A stretch of 64,000 nucleotides of DNA from Mesorhizobium shangrilense (GTDB taxonomy: Bacteria; Pseudomonadota; Alphaproteobacteria; Rhizobiales; Rhizobiaceae): the NCBI RefSeq assembly GCF_028826155.1, contig NZ_JAQGPN010000001.1, positions 3,291,501-3,355,500 on the forward strand, read 5' to 3'. Below are positions 18,902 through 28,965 of this stretch, in pieces. Every line of letters begins with the position of its first letter. Within the stretch, counting starts at the first letter, position 1. Below the pieces are notes generated by a model, which worked only from the letters and a program-made list of their open reading frames with translations, made no database searches and was not told where the DNA came from. The translations under genes and the position numbers were made by a program.

Positions 18902-19952
18902 CTGATGTTCCTGCCTTGCCCTTAGACTTCGCCAATGCACGCAAAACCGCGATCTCGCGGAAATGCGCCTTTACCGGCTGCGCGGGATAACCCGCCCAGC
19001 GCGATCCTTCCGGAGCGTCCTTGATAACGCCCGAGCCGCCGGCGATCTGGGATCGCGCGCCGATGGTGACGTGATCAGCAATGCCGACGCTGCCGCCCAG
19101 CATCACGAAATCCCCCAGTGTCACCGACCCGGAGATGCCGCAGTGTCCGGCGATGATGCAACCCCGACCGATGCGGCAGTTGTGGCCGATCTGAACGAGA
19201 TTGTCGATCTTCGTCCCCTCGCCGATCACCGTATCCGCGAGCGCGCCACGGTCGATGGTCGAATTGGCGCCGATCTCGACGTTGTCCTGGATAACGACGC
19301 GGCCGAGCTGCGGCATTTTCTCAGGACCTTGCGGGCCCGGCACGTAGCCGAACCCATCCTGGCCGATCCGGACGCCCCCATGGACGATGACCCCGTTGCC
19401 GACAAGCGCATACTGAATAGACGCTCCCGGCCCGACAAACCCGTCACGCCCGATCTGGCAGTTGCGACCGATCACGGCATTCGGTCCGATCACTGTGCCG
19501 CTGCCGACGCCGGCGCCAGGACCGATCACCGCGCCCGCCTCGATAATCGCGCCATCCTCGATATGCGCTGACGGATCCACATGGGCGCGGCGCGAGATCC
19601 CGGTCTCGCCGGTGATCGCCGCGGGAACGGCGGCCTGGGGAAACAGCAACCGACCGACCTGCGCAAACGCACGGTGGGCGTGTTTCGTCACCAGCACGGC
19701 GACGCCCGGCGGCACCGCCGAGGCGAGTTCCTCCGGACACAGGATGGCCGCGGCGCCAATGGCCGCAACGTCGGCCGGACGGCGGCGCGAATCGGCGAAG
19801 ACGAGGTCACCCTGTCCGGCGTCGGACAGGGATGCCACGCCGTCGATCTCGACATGCCCGTGCTGGGGCGTCGCCAAAACGGCGCTTGTCAGCATCGCAA
19901 TCTCCGCGACGGAGAAACGACGCGCGGGAGCGAAGAAAACCGGTTCTGTCAT
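18894..19952 (-). CDS. lpxD: UDP-3-O-(3-hydroxyacyl)glucosamine N-acyltransferase
   Basis: 352 residues. Third lipid A step, N-acylation of UDP-3-O-acylglucosamine. The N-terminal uridine-binding domain contains [12 protein letters not shown]; from about residue 118 there are long hexapeptide repeats ([20 protein letters not shown]). The conserved catalytic His lies in [14 protein letters not shown], and the C terminus carries an amphipathic helix. AAGGCAGG precedes the ATG. A gap of about 48 bp separates it from bamA; no skp gene lies between, unlike enterobacteria. Confidence 0.97.
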   Translation of the reverse strand: MTEPVFFAPARRFSVAEIAMLTSAVLATPQHGHVEIDGVASLSDAGQGDLVFADSRRRPADVAAIGAAAILCPEELASAVPPGVAVLVTKHAHRAFAQVGRLLFPQAAVPAAITGETGISRRAHVDPSAHIEDGAIIEAGAVIGPGAGVGSGTVIGPNAVIGRNCQIGRDGFVGPGASIQYALVGNGVIVHGGVRIGQDGFGYVPGPQGPEKMPQLGRVVIQDNVEIGANSTIDRGALADTVIGEGTKIDNLVQIGHNCRIGRGCIIAGHCGISGSVTLGDFVMLGGSVGIADHVTIGARSQIAGGSGVIKDAPEGSRWAGYPAQPVKAHFREIAVLRALAKSKGKAGTSDG

Positions 19953-20000
19953 GACAACCTGCCTTCCGGGCCAGAGGCCCGGAAGCCGTGCAATCGCGTG

Positions 20001-22373
20001 CTAGAACTTGTTGCTGATGCTGAAGTTGAAGTTCTGCTCGTCGTCGGTGTCCTCTTTGGCGACCGGAACCGCATAGTCGATGCGCAGCGGTCCGAACGGC
20101 GACGCCCAGATCACGCTGGCGCCGACCGAAGCGCGCCACTCCATGTCCCTGCTGCCGATGGTCACGCCCGGAACCGAGATGTCGTTTCCGTACAAGGTGG
20201 CCGCATCGGCGAACACGGCGCCCTTGAGCCCGAAGCTCTGTGGGATGCCGGGTACCGGGAATTGTGCTTCCGCGCTCACGTTGAAGTAGGTCGTGCCGCC
20301 CAGGTGATCGCCGGTCGCGGCGTCGACCGGACCGATGCCGCCATACTCGAAACCGCGGATCATACGGTCGTTGCTCTGGAACAGGTCGAACACCCGCAGG
20401 CCGTCATCGCCGATCGGCTCGATGTGGCCAGCGCCCAGACGGATCAACCCGATGAGATCCATTTCTTCGTTGAGCGTGTGGTAGTAGTTCGCACGCCCGG
20501 CGACCTGGAAGAAGTTCGCATCGCCGCCGAGGCCCGCGAACTCCGTCGTGAACGTCGCGTAGAGACCCTGGCGTGGGTTCTTCATGTCGTCGATGTTGTT
20601 GTAGGTCGCCGTTGCGCTGAGCGAGGACTTCGACCACGGGCTCTGGTTCTCGATCGCGTCCTGGATGACCGGGCTGAGATCGCACTTCGTCGGATCGAAC
20701 GCGCCGAATGCGTCAACGCACTCGTCGTTATATTCGTACTCTTCCTCGGTGTAGTTGTAGGCCAGCTGCGTGCTCAGGTTCTCCGTGATCGGAAGACCAA
20801 AACGCACGGTCGCGCCGTTCAACTCGCTCTTATAGTCGTCATAGGTTCGCGTCTGGCGGTAGACGTCGAAGCCCGCTGCGATACGGCGACCGAGGAAATA
20901 CGGCTCGGTGAACGAGATCGAGTAATCGCGCGCGTTCTTGCCACCGCCGGCAGAGAGCCGGATGAACTGGCCGCGGCCGAGGAAGTTGCGCTCGACAATC
21001 GAGCCTTCAACCGTGGGACCGTCGGTGGAGCCGCCCGTCGTATACCCGCCACCGATGGCGAACTCGCCGGTCGACTTTTCCATCAGATCCACGACCAGCA
21101 CGACCTGGTCGGGCTCGGATCCGGGCACGGTCGAAATCTCGACGACCTGGAAATAGTCGAGCTTCTCCAGCCGGCGCTTGGCGCGCTGGATGAGAACCTG
21201 GTTGAACGCGTCGCCCTCGGCAATGTCGAACTCGCGACGGATGACATAGTCGCGCGTCTTCGCGTTTCCGCGGATTTCGATGCGCTCGACGTAGGTGCGT
21301 GCGCCCTGGTCGATCGTGTAGACGACGGAGATCGTCCGGTTCTCGAAGTTGCGATCGCCGCGCGGGGTGACCTGCGCGAACGCATAGCCCATCCCGGCCA
21401 GACGCTCGGTGATGGCGATGATCGTGTCTTCGACATTCTTGGCGCTGTAGACATTGCCGGAATGCGTCTCGAGCAGCGAATTGAAGGACTCGCTCTCGAC
21501 GCCGGGAATGGTGCTTTCGACGCTGATGTCGCCGAATGTGTAGCGCTCGCCCTCTTCCACCGTGATCGTCACGGTGTACTCGTTGCTGGTCTCGTTCAGC
21601 TCGCCGACGGCCGACAGAACCTGGAAGTCGGCATAGCCGCGATTGTAGTAGAAGCGGCGCAGCGCTTCCTCATCCGCCCGCAGACGGTCCTCGTCGTAAA
21701 TGTCGTCGCGCGTCAGCAGCGACAGGACGGTCGACCGCTTGGTCGAGATCACGTCGGCCAGACGGCCGTCGCGGTACGCGGTGTTGCCGACAAAGTTGAT
21801 CGCGGCGATCTTGGTGCGATCGCCTTCGTTGATCTGGTACACCACGTTGACGCGGTTGTTGCCGAGATCGATGACCTGAGGCGTCACCGTGGCGTCGTCA
21901 CGGCCGATGCGCGAATAGGCCTGACGGATCATGTCGGCGTCGGCCTCCATGGTCGCGGTCGAGAATGCGCCACGAGGCTTCAGCTGCACCTGAGCGGCAA
22001 GCGCGGCATCCTTGAGCTTCTTGTTGCCCTGGAAGAGCACCTGGTTGACGACGGAAAGCTCGCTGACCTCCACGACGAGCGTCGAGCCCGCCTGACTGAC
22101 GCGCACGTCCGAAAACAGTCCAGTGGCGAAGAGCTTCTTCACCGCTTCGTCGATGTCGTCGTTGGAAAACGACTTGCCAGGCTGGATGCCCACATAGCTG
22201 CGAATGGTTTCGGCGCCGACGCGCTGGTTGCCCCGCACTTCAATGCGGCTGACAACCGCAGCCTCCGCGGCGGTGACGGCGACCAGCTGGATCGCAACCG
22301 CGCCCTGCAAGGCAAGGGCCGCGCTTAAAGCGACCGCCGAAACGGCCCCCTTGAAACTTTTCGTTGCCTTCAT
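20001..22373 (-). CDS. bamA: Outer membrane protein assembly factor BamA
   Basis: 790 residues: a signal peptide (MKATKSFKGAVSAVALSAAL, cleavage near TAAEAAVV), then five POTRA domains (first begins VSRIEVRGNQRVG; another begins ERIEIRGNAKTRD), then the Omp85 beta-barrel ending in the C-terminal aromatic NFSISNKF. Central insertase for outer-membrane beta-barrels. The barrel contains the conserved RGFEYGGIGPV loop (RGF motif). It follows rseP after 218 bp and may have its own promoter there. Confidence 0.97.
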   Translation of the reverse strand: MKATKSFKGAVSAVALSAALALQGAVAIQLVAVTAAEAAVVSRIEVRGNQRVGAETIRSYVGIQPGKSFSNDDIDEAVKKLFATGLFSDVRVSQAGSTLVVEVSELSVVNQVLFQGNKKLKDAALAAQVQLKPRGAFSTATMEADADMIRQAYSRIGRDDATVTPQVIDLGNNRVNVVYQINEGDRTKIAAINFVGNTAYRDGRLADVISTKRSTVLSLLTRDDIYDEDRLRADEEALRRFYYNRGYADFQVLSAVGELNETSNEYTVTITVEEGERYTFGDISVESTIPGVESESFNSLLETHSGNVYSAKNVEDTIIAITERLAGMGYAFAQVTPRGDRNFENRTISVVYTIDQGARTYVERIEIRGNAKTRDYVIRREFDIAEGDAFNQVLIQRAKRRLEKLDYFQVVEISTVPGSEPDQVVLVVDLMEKSTGEFAIGGGYTTGGSTDGPTVEGSIVERNFLGRGQFIRLSAGGGKNARDYSISFTEPYFLGRRIAAGFDVYRQTRTYDDYKSELNGATVRFGLPITENLSTQLAYNYTEEEYEYNDECVDAFGAFDPTKCDLSPVIQDAIENQSPWSKSSLSATATYNNIDDMKNPRQGLYATFTTEFAGLGGDANFFQVAGRANYYHTLNEEMDLIGLIRLGAGHIEPIGDDGLRVFDLFQSNDRMIRGFEYGGIGPVDAATGDHLGGTTYFNVSAEAQFPVPGIPQSFGLKGAVFADAATLYGNDISVPGVTIGSRDMEWRASVGASVIWASPFGPLRIDYAVPVAKEDTDDEQNFNFSISNKF

Positions 22374-22443
22374 CGGGCGTTCAAACCTTTTTTCTCGTAG
22401 TCCCCACGGCGAGAAATCCGGACGTCGCTGTGTTTGCGATACC

Positions 22444-22471
22444 GTAATAGCCGGATTTTCCCTACACGCAA
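22444..22471 (-). promoter_or_regulatory. Candidate promoter upstream of bamA
   Basis: On the minus strand TTGCGT (22466-22471) and TATTAC (22444-22449) are separated by 16 nt, about 70 bp before the bamA start, in an AT-rich stretch. A separate promoter for bamA inside the rseP-lpxB block would fit the 218-bp gap. Confidence 0.4.
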
Positions 22472-22505
22472 GGCTTCTGGTTAATTTGTATTTACTAAGC
22501 GTTCC

Positions 22506-22527
22506 GGCGTGACATTCGCGTCACGCC
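22506..22527 (-). other. Hairpin between rseP and bamA
   Basis: GGCGTGAC (22506-22513) and GTCACGCC (22520-22527) form a perfect 8-bp stem with a 6-nt loop, 65 bp after the rseP stop. No T-run follows, so it is either a weak attenuator or a regulator site for the adjacent bamA promoter. Confidence 0.45.
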
Positions 22528-22591
22528 TAACGAGCCTCATGGTAAACGAAATCTCAATACGCGCCCGCATCCCATGGAATTTCCTAACTTT

Positions 22592-23740
22592 TCAGCAGCC
22601 AAAGAGATCATTCCAGAAGACGAACACCATGAACCCCAAAACCAGAAACATGCCGACGCGGTAGATGGCGTCCATGAACCGCTCCGACACGGGCCGCCTC
22701 AGCACAGCCTCGGCTCCGTAGAACGCGAGATGGCCCCCGTCCAGAGGCGGAATCGGGAGGAGATTGAGTATGCCGATTCCTACGGAAAGCAAGGCCACCA
22801 GTTGCACCAGCCACTCAAAGCCAAGCTTTGCCGCGCGTCCCGCCATGTCCGCTATCTTGACCGGCCCTCCAAGCTGGCATTTGTCCTCACGCCCGACAAC
22901 AAAGCGTTTCAGAAATTGACCGGTTCGAGCCACTACGTGGCCGGTCTCGCGGACCGCCTCCACGACCGCACCGGCGGGCGTGAAGGTGATCACTCGCGGC
23001 TCGCCCATCTCGGCATTGTTGATCACGCCTATGGCGGCCACCTTGATCTTGTTGCCTAGCGCGTCCTCCTGCTCAACGAGCTCAGGCGTCGCCCGCAGGG
23101 TGACCTCCCGCCCGTCACGCAGGACGACGAAGACCAGCTCGTCGCCGGCCCGCCCCTGAACGAATCGCTGCAGGTCGGCAAAGGTCTCGACCACACCGCC
23201 ATCGACGGACACGAATCGGTCGCCCGGCTCGAATCCCGCGGCGGCGGCGGGGCTGTCCGGACGGACTTCGGCGACCGTGGGTTGCAGAACGGTCTTCCCA
23301 TACATCGCGAAAAGTACGGCGAAAACGGCGATCGTGAGCAGGAAATTGAATAGCGGTCCGGCGACTACGGTCGCCGCCCGCTTCCAGATCGGCTGCAGAT
23401 GGAAAGCGCGCCGGCGGTCGGCCTCGCTGAGGTGACTGGACACATCGCCGCTTGGACTGCTGGTGACGCTCATGTCACCGACGAACTTCACGTAACCTCC
23501 GAGCGGCACGGCGCAGATCTTCCAGCGCGTGCCGTGCCGATCATTGAACCCGATCAGCTCCGGCCCGAAGCCGATCGAAAACGCGGTAACCCCGATGCCG
23601 CACCAGCGGCCTACGAGATAGTGGCCAAGCTCGTGGACGAAGACGACCACCGTCAGCACGAAAAGGAACGGGACGATGGTGCCGATCAGCAGTCCCTCGG
23701 TACTGAAGATAGCGGGCAGGAGATCGCTCAAATGACACAC
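22592..23740 (-). CDS. rseP: Site-2 intramembrane zinc protease RseP
   Basis: 382 residues. The zinc motif is HELGH (H36, E37, H40) in the first helix, and the second catalytic element is NLLPIPPLDGGHL near residue 325; one PDZ domain lies between (about residues 130-210, PTVAEVRPDSPAAAAGFEPG). It cleaves membrane-anchored anti-sigma factors and signal-peptide remnants in the inner membrane. The start is uncertain: the GTG at 23740 gives a short N-terminal extension, and a TTG at 23731 is possible; neither has a strong Shine-Dalgarno. Confidence 0.95.
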   Translation of the reverse strand: MCHLSDLLPAIFSTEGLLIGTIVPFLFVLTVVVFVHELGHYLVGRWCGIGVTAFSIGFGPELIGFNDRHGTRWKICAVPLGGYVKFVGDMSVTSSPSGDVSSHLSEADRRRAFHLQPIWKRAATVVAGPLFNFLLTIAVFAVLFAMYGKTVLQPTVAEVRPDSPAAAAGFEPGDRFVSVDGGVVETFADLQRFVQGRAGDELVFVVLRDGREVTLRATPELVEQEDALGNKIKVAAIGVINNAEMGEPRVITFTPAGAVVEAVRETGHVVARTGQFLKRFVVGREDKCQLGGPVKIADMAGRAAKLGFEWLVQLVALLSVGIGILNLLPIPPLDGGHLAFYGAEAVLRRPVSERFMDAIYRVGMFLVLGFMVFVFWNDLFGC

Positions 23741-23846
23741 TCAGCGCTGGCAGGGACCTTGCGCGCAATTGCCAGAGCAATGGCGAAGAATCCGTGGCTT
23801 GTCGTCTGTGACGATCGTGGCGTGGGCCCGGTCTCCCGCCGCCCCG

Positions 23847-24689
23847 TCACGGGAAGAGGGATTGTGCCGGGTGGTTGAGCCCGCCAGTCGCCGCTCCGAT
23901 CAGGTACAGACCAAACGCGGCCGCGACAAGCCCGTCGACGCGATCCATCACGCCTCCGTGACCCGGAATGATGTTGCCGGAGTCCTTCGCGCCGTGGCGC
24001 CGCTTGACCGCGGATTCGAACAGATCGCCGACCTGCGATACGATCGAGAGCAGCAGCGCGACGAGCGCCAGCATCGGAAGGTTGCCGGCTCCCGCCACAA
24101 GGGCAACAAGGACCCCGCCGAGAACGCCGCCGGCAGCGCCACCGAGCGCGCCGCTCCACGTCTTGCCAGGGGAGATCGACGGCGCGAGCTTCGGCCCGCC
24201 GACAGCGCGGCCGACGAAATAGGCCAGGATATCCGTCGCCCAAACGACCGCGAAGAGATACAGGATCGCCAGCAGCCCTCCGGCATCATTGTCGCGCAGG
24301 AACGCCAGGGAAATCGCCGCCGCGCCCGCATAGGCTAGGCTTGCGGCCGTCTCCCGGCCGTCGCCCCCTGCGAGACCGAAGGCGAAGCTCGCCACGACCG
24401 AGGCCGTGACCAGCAGGATCACCGTTTCCGCCGAAAAACCCGCCACAAGCGCCAGCATGCAGCCGCCGAGCAACGCACCGGCAAGAATCTTCCCCGCTAC
24501 GCTGCCGGTCCGCCGCGAGATCGTCGACCACTCATAGATGATCGACATCGCTATCAATGCAGCAAGCAGGCGGAACCAGAAGCCGCCGACCCACGTGATC
24601 GCCAGCACGGCCACCGCAAGGATAATCGAGGAAATGACGCGCAGCTGGAGATTGCTGAGCGGCAGCCTTCCTGGTTCCGCGTTCGTCAC
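23847..24689 (-). CDS. cdsA: Phosphatidate cytidylyltransferase
   Basis: 280 residues, about eight membrane segments. The C-terminal CDP-diacylglycerol synthase signature is visible as [17 protein letters not shown], then [15 protein letters not shown]. It makes CDP-diacylglycerol from CTP and phosphatidate for all phospholipids. The GTG start at 24689 overlaps the uppS stop (GTGA), which sets the start and couples the two genes; the longer open frame upstream lies inside uppS. Confidence 0.96.
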   Translation of the reverse strand: MTNAEPGRLPLSNLQLRVISSIILAVAVLAITWVGGFWFRLLAALIAMSIIYEWSTISRRTGSVAGKILAGALLGGCMLALVAGFSAETVILLVTASVVASFAFGLAGGDGRETAASLAYAGAAAISLAFLRDNDAGGLLAILYLFAVVWATDILAYFVGRAVGGPKLAPSISPGKTWSGALGGAAGGVLGGVLVALVAGAGNLPMLALVALLLSIVSQVGDLFESAVKRRHGAKDSGNIIPGHGGVMDRVDGLVAAAFGLYLIGAATGGLNHPAQSLFP

Positions 24690-25405
24690 GAAGCCACGTC
24701 CCGGGCGGCAGCGCCGCCAAACCGCCGCTCCCGCGCGGCGAAGATCTTCAGCGCCTCGTCGAGATCGGCCGTGGAGAAATCGGGCCAGTAGCAGGGAAGG
24801 AATACAAGCTCGCTGTAGGCCGCCTGCCATGGCAGGAAATTGGATAGCCGGACTTCTCCGCTGGTTCTTATTACGAGGTCGGGATCCGGCATCTCCGCGG
24901 TGTCGAGGCAGCGCGCAAAGGCGGCCTCATCTATCGCGTCCGGCTCGATGGCGCCTGCCCTGACCGCCTCGGCGAGCTTCCGCGCCGCCCGGGCGATCTC
25001 GTCGCGACCTCCATAGTTGAAGGCGATGACGAGATTGAGCTGACCGTTTCCGGCCGTCAGCGTCTCGGCCTCCTGCAGCAATGCACGGATGTCGGGCGCC
25101 AGGCCCTCACGGTCGCCGATCACGTGAACGCGTACGCCGTTCTGATGAAGGTCGGCAAGGTCGCGTCGAATGTAGATCTTCAGCAATCCCATCAGATCGC
25201 TGACTTCCGACTTGGGCCGGGCCCAGTTCTCGGACGAGAAAGCATAGACCGTCAGCCAGGGGACGCCGGCGTCGCCGACGAAGCGCACCGTCTTGCGAAG
25301 CGCTTCGACGCCCGCGCGATGCCCCGCGAGGCGCGGAAGGCCGCGAGCCTTCGCCCAACGGCCGTTGCCGTCCATGATGATCGCTATATGAGCGGGCGTC
25401 GCCAT
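24686..25405 (-). CDS. uppS: Undecaprenyl (isoprenyl) diphosphate synthase
   Basis: 239 residues. The cis-prenyltransferase signature is [20 protein letters not shown] at the N terminus, with [10 protein letters not shown], then FNYGGRDEI, and finally [20 protein letters not shown]. It builds the lipid carrier for peptidoglycan and O-polysaccharide. In the family GEXRLSNFLLWQ holds the diphosphate site; here Pro replaces Leu, a common rhizobial variant. It precedes cdsA with a 4-bp overlap and follows frr by 40 bp. Confidence 0.97.
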   Translation of the reverse strand: MATPAHIAIIMDGNGRWAKARGLPRLAGHRAGVEALRKTVRFVGDAGVPWLTVYAFSSENWARPKSEVSDLMGLLKIYIRRDLADLHQNGVRVHVIGDREGLAPDIRALLQEAETLTAGNGQLNLVIAFNYGGRDEIARAARKLAEAVRAGAIEPDAIDEAAFARCLDTAEMPDPDLVIRTSGEVRLSNFLPWQAAYSELVFLPCYWPDFSTADLDEALKIFAARERRFGGAAARDVAS

Positions 25406-25445
25406 TCCCTGCCCTTCAAGCCGCCCCGGTCAGACGCCGGTGCGG

Positions 25446-26006
25446 TCAAACCTGCATGATCTCAGCTTCCTTTTCAGAAAGCAGCGAGTCGACCGTGCTG
25501 ATCATGTCGTCGGTCATCTTTTGCACGCGATCGTGTTGGGCGCGATGATCGTCCTGACTGATGGTGCCGTCTTTCTCGGCCTTCTTCAGGATCTCCATAC
25601 CGTCGCGGCGCACGTGGCGCACGGCAACGCGCGCGTTCTCGGCGTAGGTATGAGCGATCTTCACCAATTCCTTGCGCCGCTGCTCGTTGAGCTCCGGCAG
25701 CGGAATGCGCAGCGTGGTGCCGTCCATGATCGGATTGAAGCCGAGATTGGCTTCGCGGATCGCACGATCGACGGCGCCGACCATCTGCTTGTCCCATACC
25801 GACACCGAGATCATCCGGGGTTCCGGCACAGAGACCGTGGCCACCTGGTTGATCGGCATGCTGCTGCCGTAAGCGGTCACCTGAATGGGATCCAGCAGGT
25901 TGCTGGAGGCACGGCCCGTCCGCAGCGAAGCAATATCATGCTTGAAGGCGCTGATTGCGCCATCCATGCGCCGCTGCAGGTCCTTGAAGTCCGCCCCTTC
26001 CGACAT
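25446..26006 (-). CDS. frr: Ribosome recycling factor
   Basis: 186 residues, the exact usual length. Two-domain RRF with the helical bundle ([20 protein letters not shown]) and the hinge/second-domain region [20 protein letters not shown], here [17 protein letters not shown]. Splits post-termination ribosomes together with EF-G. Placed between pyrH and uppS as in most bacteria. Confidence 0.98.
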   Translation of the reverse strand: MSEGADFKDLQRRMDGAISAFKHDIASLRTGRASSNLLDPIQVTAYGSSMPINQVATVSVPEPRMISVSVWDKQMVGAVDRAIREANLGFNPIMDGTTLRIPLPELNEQRRKELVKIAHTYAENARVAVRHVRRDGMEILKKAEKDGTISQDDHRAQHDRVQKMTDDMISTVDSLLSEKEAEIMQV

Positions 26007-26043
26007 CTTTAGTTCTCCTTGCTACTGCTGGGGACTGCGGCGA

Positions 26044-26766
26044 TCAGGCGTCCGCCACGATCGTACAGCGTCCGCCGCCTGTCAGAATTTCCCCAAATCC
26101 GCCTTTCTCATGGATCGAAAAGACAATTATCGGGATGTGGTTTTCACGTGCAAGCGCTATTGCGGCGGTGTCCATGATCGACAGCCCGCGCTGCAGCACT
26201 TCGTCGTGGGTGATGCGTTCGTAGCGCTGAGCGCTCGGATCCTTCTTCGGATCAGCCGAATAGACCCCGTCCACCTGCGTGCCCTTGAAGAGCGCATCGG
26301 CGCCGATCTCGGCTGCCCGAAGCGCGGCGGCGCTGTCCGTCGTGAAGAATGGATTGCCCGTGCCGCCGGCAAAGATGACGACCTTGCCCTGATCCATGTA
26401 GGCGGTCGCCTGCCGCTGCGAGAAGCTCTCGCACAGCTCGGGCATGGCGATCGCGGACAATACGACCGCGTCGACGCCAAGCTTCACCAGCGACGTGCGC
26501 AGCGCGAGAGAATTGATGACGGTCGCCAGCATGCCCATGTGGTCGCCGGTGACCCGGTCGCCGCCCTTGGAGGCGACTGCAACGCCGCGGAAGATGTTGC
26601 CGCCGCCGATGACGACGCCTACCTCCACGCCAAGCGCCCTCGCCTCGGCGATGTCGGATGCGATCTGGTCGACCACGGAAACGTCGATGCCAAAGCCTTG
26701 GCCGCCCATCAAAGCCTCGCCCGACGCTTTCAGGAGCACACGTCGATAGAGAGGCTTCACCGGCAT
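26044..26766 (-). CDS. pyrH: Uridylate kinase
   Basis: 240 residues. UMP kinase of the amino-acid-kinase fold: RRVLLKASGEALMG at the N terminus (phosphate loop), GVVIGGGNIFRG, then GDHMGMLATVINSLAL and the acceptor region FAGGTGNPFFTTDSAAALRA. Makes UDP from UMP with ATP; bacterial enzymes are hexameric, activated by GTP and inhibited by UTP. The ATG at 26766 opens the family-standard MPVKPLYRRVLLK; the frame extends upstream without homology. Confidence 0.97.
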   Translation of the reverse strand: MPVKPLYRRVLLKASGEALMGGQGFGIDVSVVDQIASDIAEARALGVEVGVVIGGGNIFRGVAVASKGGDRVTGDHMGMLATVINSLALRTSLVKLGVDAVVLSAIAMPELCESFSQRQATAYMDQGKVVIFAGGTGNPFFTTDSAAALRAAEIGADALFKGTQVDGVYSADPKKDPSAQRYERITHDEVLQRGLSIMDTAAIALARENHIPIIVFSIHEKGGFGEILTGGGRCTIVADA

Positions 26767-26901
26767 TTGTTTCCCTGGATTCGTTGGATGCGGTGCTGCG
26801 ATACACGAAGGCTGCCGCGATGTCACGCCGCGCACGGCCGAGTTCACAGCCGTCGCAGGGATTCGGCAGTGCGGGCCATGAGCTCGCGGCTCAAAACGCA
26901 T

Positions 26902-26931
26902 CGGCCGGACATTCTCACGAATGCCCGGCCG
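26902..26931 (-). terminator. Hairpin between tsf and pyrH (attenuator or terminator)
   Basis: A 13-bp stem (26902-26914 with 26919-26931) and a 4-nt loop. The only non-Watson-Crick position reads as a G-U pair in the minus-strand transcript but as A-C in the plus-strand one, so the structure fits leftward RNA. It lies 41 bp after the tsf stop. The tract that follows on the minus strand is only weakly U-rich (ATGCGTTTT), which suits partial termination. Confidence 0.6.
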
Positions 26932-26971
26932 AAGATTTACCTGCTTGTGGGCAGATCGATCGTTAAAAGAC

Positions 26972-27895
26972 TCAGCTCTTCACCGCCGCGGCGACCTCGG
27001 CCGCGAAGTCTGTCTCTTCCTTCTCGATGCCCTCGCCGAGCGCAAAGCGCACGAAAGCGGTGATCTTCGCAGGGGCGCCGATGTCCTTCTCGGCTTCCTT
27101 GAGCGCGTTCTCGACCGTAACGTCCGGGTTCATGACGAAAGCCTGCTTCAGGAGCACGACTTCCTCGTAGAACTTGCGCAGGCGGCCTTCGACCATCTTC
27201 TCGATGATGTTCTCAGGCTTGCCGGACGCACGCGCCTGGTCGGAGAAGATCGCCTTCTCGCGCTCGACGGCAGCCGGATCGACCTCATTCTCGCTCAGCG
27301 CAAGCGGGTTGGTCGCCGCCACATGCATCGCCACCTGGCGTGCGAATGCGGAGGCCTTCTGCGCATCGCCGATCGTCTCGATGGCGACGAGGACGCCCAG
27401 CTTGCCGAGATTGTCGGCGACCGAGTTGTGGACATAGGTCGCCACCGCGCCCGACGAAACCTCGAGCTTGGTCGAACGACGGAAGCCCAGGTTCTCGCCG
27501 ATGGTGCCGACGGCGTCCTTGATCGTCTCGGTAACGGACTTCTCGGAACCCGGATAGCGCGCCTCAGCGACCGCATCGGTCTTGCCGCCCTGCGCCAGGG
27601 CAACCTTGGCGACGTTGCGAACGATTTCCTGGAAGGCGGCGTTGCGGGCCACGAAGTCGGTCTCGGAGTTGACCTCGACGATCGCGGCTTCGCGTTCGCC
27701 GGCGTCGACACCGATCAGGCCTTCGGCAGCAGTACGTCCCGCCTTCTTGTCGGCCTTGGCGATGCCCTTCTTGCGCAGCCAGTCGACGGCAGCCTCGATG
27801 TCGCCATTGGTCTCGGCAAGGGCGGCCTTGCAGTCCATCATGCCCGCGCCGGTCAGATCGCGGAGTTCTTTCACCTGTGCAGCAGAAATGCTCAT
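26972..27895 (-). CDS. tsf: Elongation factor Ts
   Basis: 307 residues, the normal alphaproteobacterial length. N-terminal UBA-like part [20 protein letters not shown], then the core with [15 protein letters not shown], the Asp-Phe pair that displaces Mg from EF-Tu. Recycles EF-Tu-GDP. The ATG at 27895 opens the usual [12 protein letters not shown]. Sits between rpsB (124 bp upstream, with three hairpins) and pyrH. Confidence 0.98.
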   Translation of the reverse strand: MSISAAQVKELRDLTGAGMMDCKAALAETNGDIEAAVDWLRKKGIAKADKKAGRTAAEGLIGVDAGEREAAIVEVNSETDFVARNAAFQEIVRNVAKVALAQGGKTDAVAEARYPGSEKSVTETIKDAVGTIGENLGFRRSTKLEVSSGAVATYVHNSVADNLGKLGVLVAIETIGDAQKASAFARQVAMHVAATNPLALSENEVDPAAVEREKAIFSDQARASGKPENIIEKMVEGRLRKFYEEVVLLKQAFVMNPDVTVENALKEAEKDIGAPAKITAFVRFALGEGIEKEETDFAAEVAAAVKS

Positions 27896-27920
27896 CTCGA
27901 AACCTCTTGTGTAAACACGG

Positions 27921-28014
27921 CGGCGCACCATCGGTTGCGATGATGCGCCGTTCGCCGGCGCGGATCATACGCGCCGAATCAATCAGGGGTTTGAAGGCCC
28001 TGGAGCGGGCCTTC
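27921..28014 (-). other. Three tandem hairpins in the rpsB-tsf spacer
   Basis: Within the 123-bp spacer, in transcript order: a perfect 8-bp stem at 27993-28014 (GAAGGCCC/GGGCCTTC, 6-nt loop) beginning 5 nt after the rpsB stop; a perfect 7-bp stem at 27956-27976 (CGGCGCG/CGCGCCG); and a stem of 7 bp plus 4 bp with an internal bulge at 27921-27950. None is followed by a U-run, so they look like attenuation, processing or mRNA-stability elements rather than a full terminator. Confidence 0.6.
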
Positions 28015-28018
28015 GCAC

Positions 28019-28801
28019 TCAGGCCTTCGGCGCTTCGTCGGTCGATTCCTCGAGCGCAGGCTCGACAGGAACCTCGGCGGACGCGCCAACGTCGACGCCC
28101 ATGGCGCCCTGCTGGCGTGCGATGCCGTCGATCGCCGCCTTGGCGATGAGGTCGCAATAGAGCTGGATGGCGCGCGCGGCGTCGTCGTTGCCCGGAATCG
28201 GGAAGTCGATCTTGTCCGGATCGCAGTTCGAATCGATGATGGCGACGACCGGGATGCCGAGACGCTTGGCTTCCTGGATGGCGATCGCTTCCTTGTTGGT
28301 GTCGATCACGAACATCAGGTCAGGCGTCGAGCCCATGTCCTTGATGCCGCCCAGCGCCTTGTTGAGCTTCTCGCGCTCGCGATCGAGGTTGAGGCGCTCC
28401 TTCTTGGTGAAGCCCTGAGCCTCGCCGCCGGCAAGAATCTCGTCGAGCTTGCGCAGGCGCTGGATCGAGTTCGAGATCGTCTTCCAGTTGGTGAGCATGC
28501 CGCCCAGCCAGCGCGAGTTGACGTAGTACTGCGCCGAGCGCGCTGCTGCGTCAGCGACGATGTCCGACGCCTGGCGCTTGGTGCCGACGAACAGGACGCG
28601 ACCGCCGCGGGCGACGACGTCGGAAACCTGCTTCAGGGCCTGATGCAGAAGCGGCACCGTCTGCGACAGATCGATGACGTGGATGTTGTTGCGAGCGCCG
28701 TAGATGTAGGGCGCCATCTTCGGGTTCCAGCGATGGGTCTGGTGGCCGAAGTGAACGCCAGCTTCCAAAAGCTGACGCATGGAGAAATCTGGCAGAGCCA
28801 T
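28019..28801 (-). CDS. rpsB: 30S ribosomal protein S2
   Basis: 260 residues. N-terminal [19 protein letters not shown] and the central [17 protein letters not shown] are standard S2 signatures; also [14 protein letters not shown]. The C-terminal tail (about 30 residues) is acidic and variable. Binds the small-subunit neck and helps recruit S1. First gene of the long leftward block; its upstream 244-bp region likely holds the main promoter. Confidence 0.99.
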   Translation of the reverse strand: MALPDFSMRQLLEAGVHFGHQTHRWNPKMAPYIYGARNNIHVIDLSQTVPLLHQALKQVSDVVARGGRVLFVGTKRQASDIVADAAARSAQYYVNSRWLGGMLTNWKTISNSIQRLRKLDEILAGGEAQGFTKKERLNLDREREKLNKALGGIKDMGSTPDLMFVIDTNKEAIAIQEAKRLGIPVVAIIDSNCDPDKIDFPIPGNDDAARAIQLYCDLIAKAAIDGIARQQGAMGVDVGASAEVPVEPALEESTDEAPKA

Positions 28802-28965
28802 TCTTTAGTTTCCTTTCCGGTTGGCCTCCACGGACATCGGCAGCTTCCGCCTGAACCGGATCGAAAAGCCAAAAAGCGATTCGGGGTTAGCTTCTGCCGC
28901 CACCGGAGGTCTCAGCCGGATTTCTCCCGGACAGACACCAAAGTCCGTGTGTGGAATGGTCGCGC

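Noticed and set aside
19581..22328. Long rightward open frame of about 915 residues over lpxD/bamA
   Set aside because: Antisense shadow of lpxD and bamA, which are clear real genes; composition is Arg/Asp-rich and no ribosome binding site fits.
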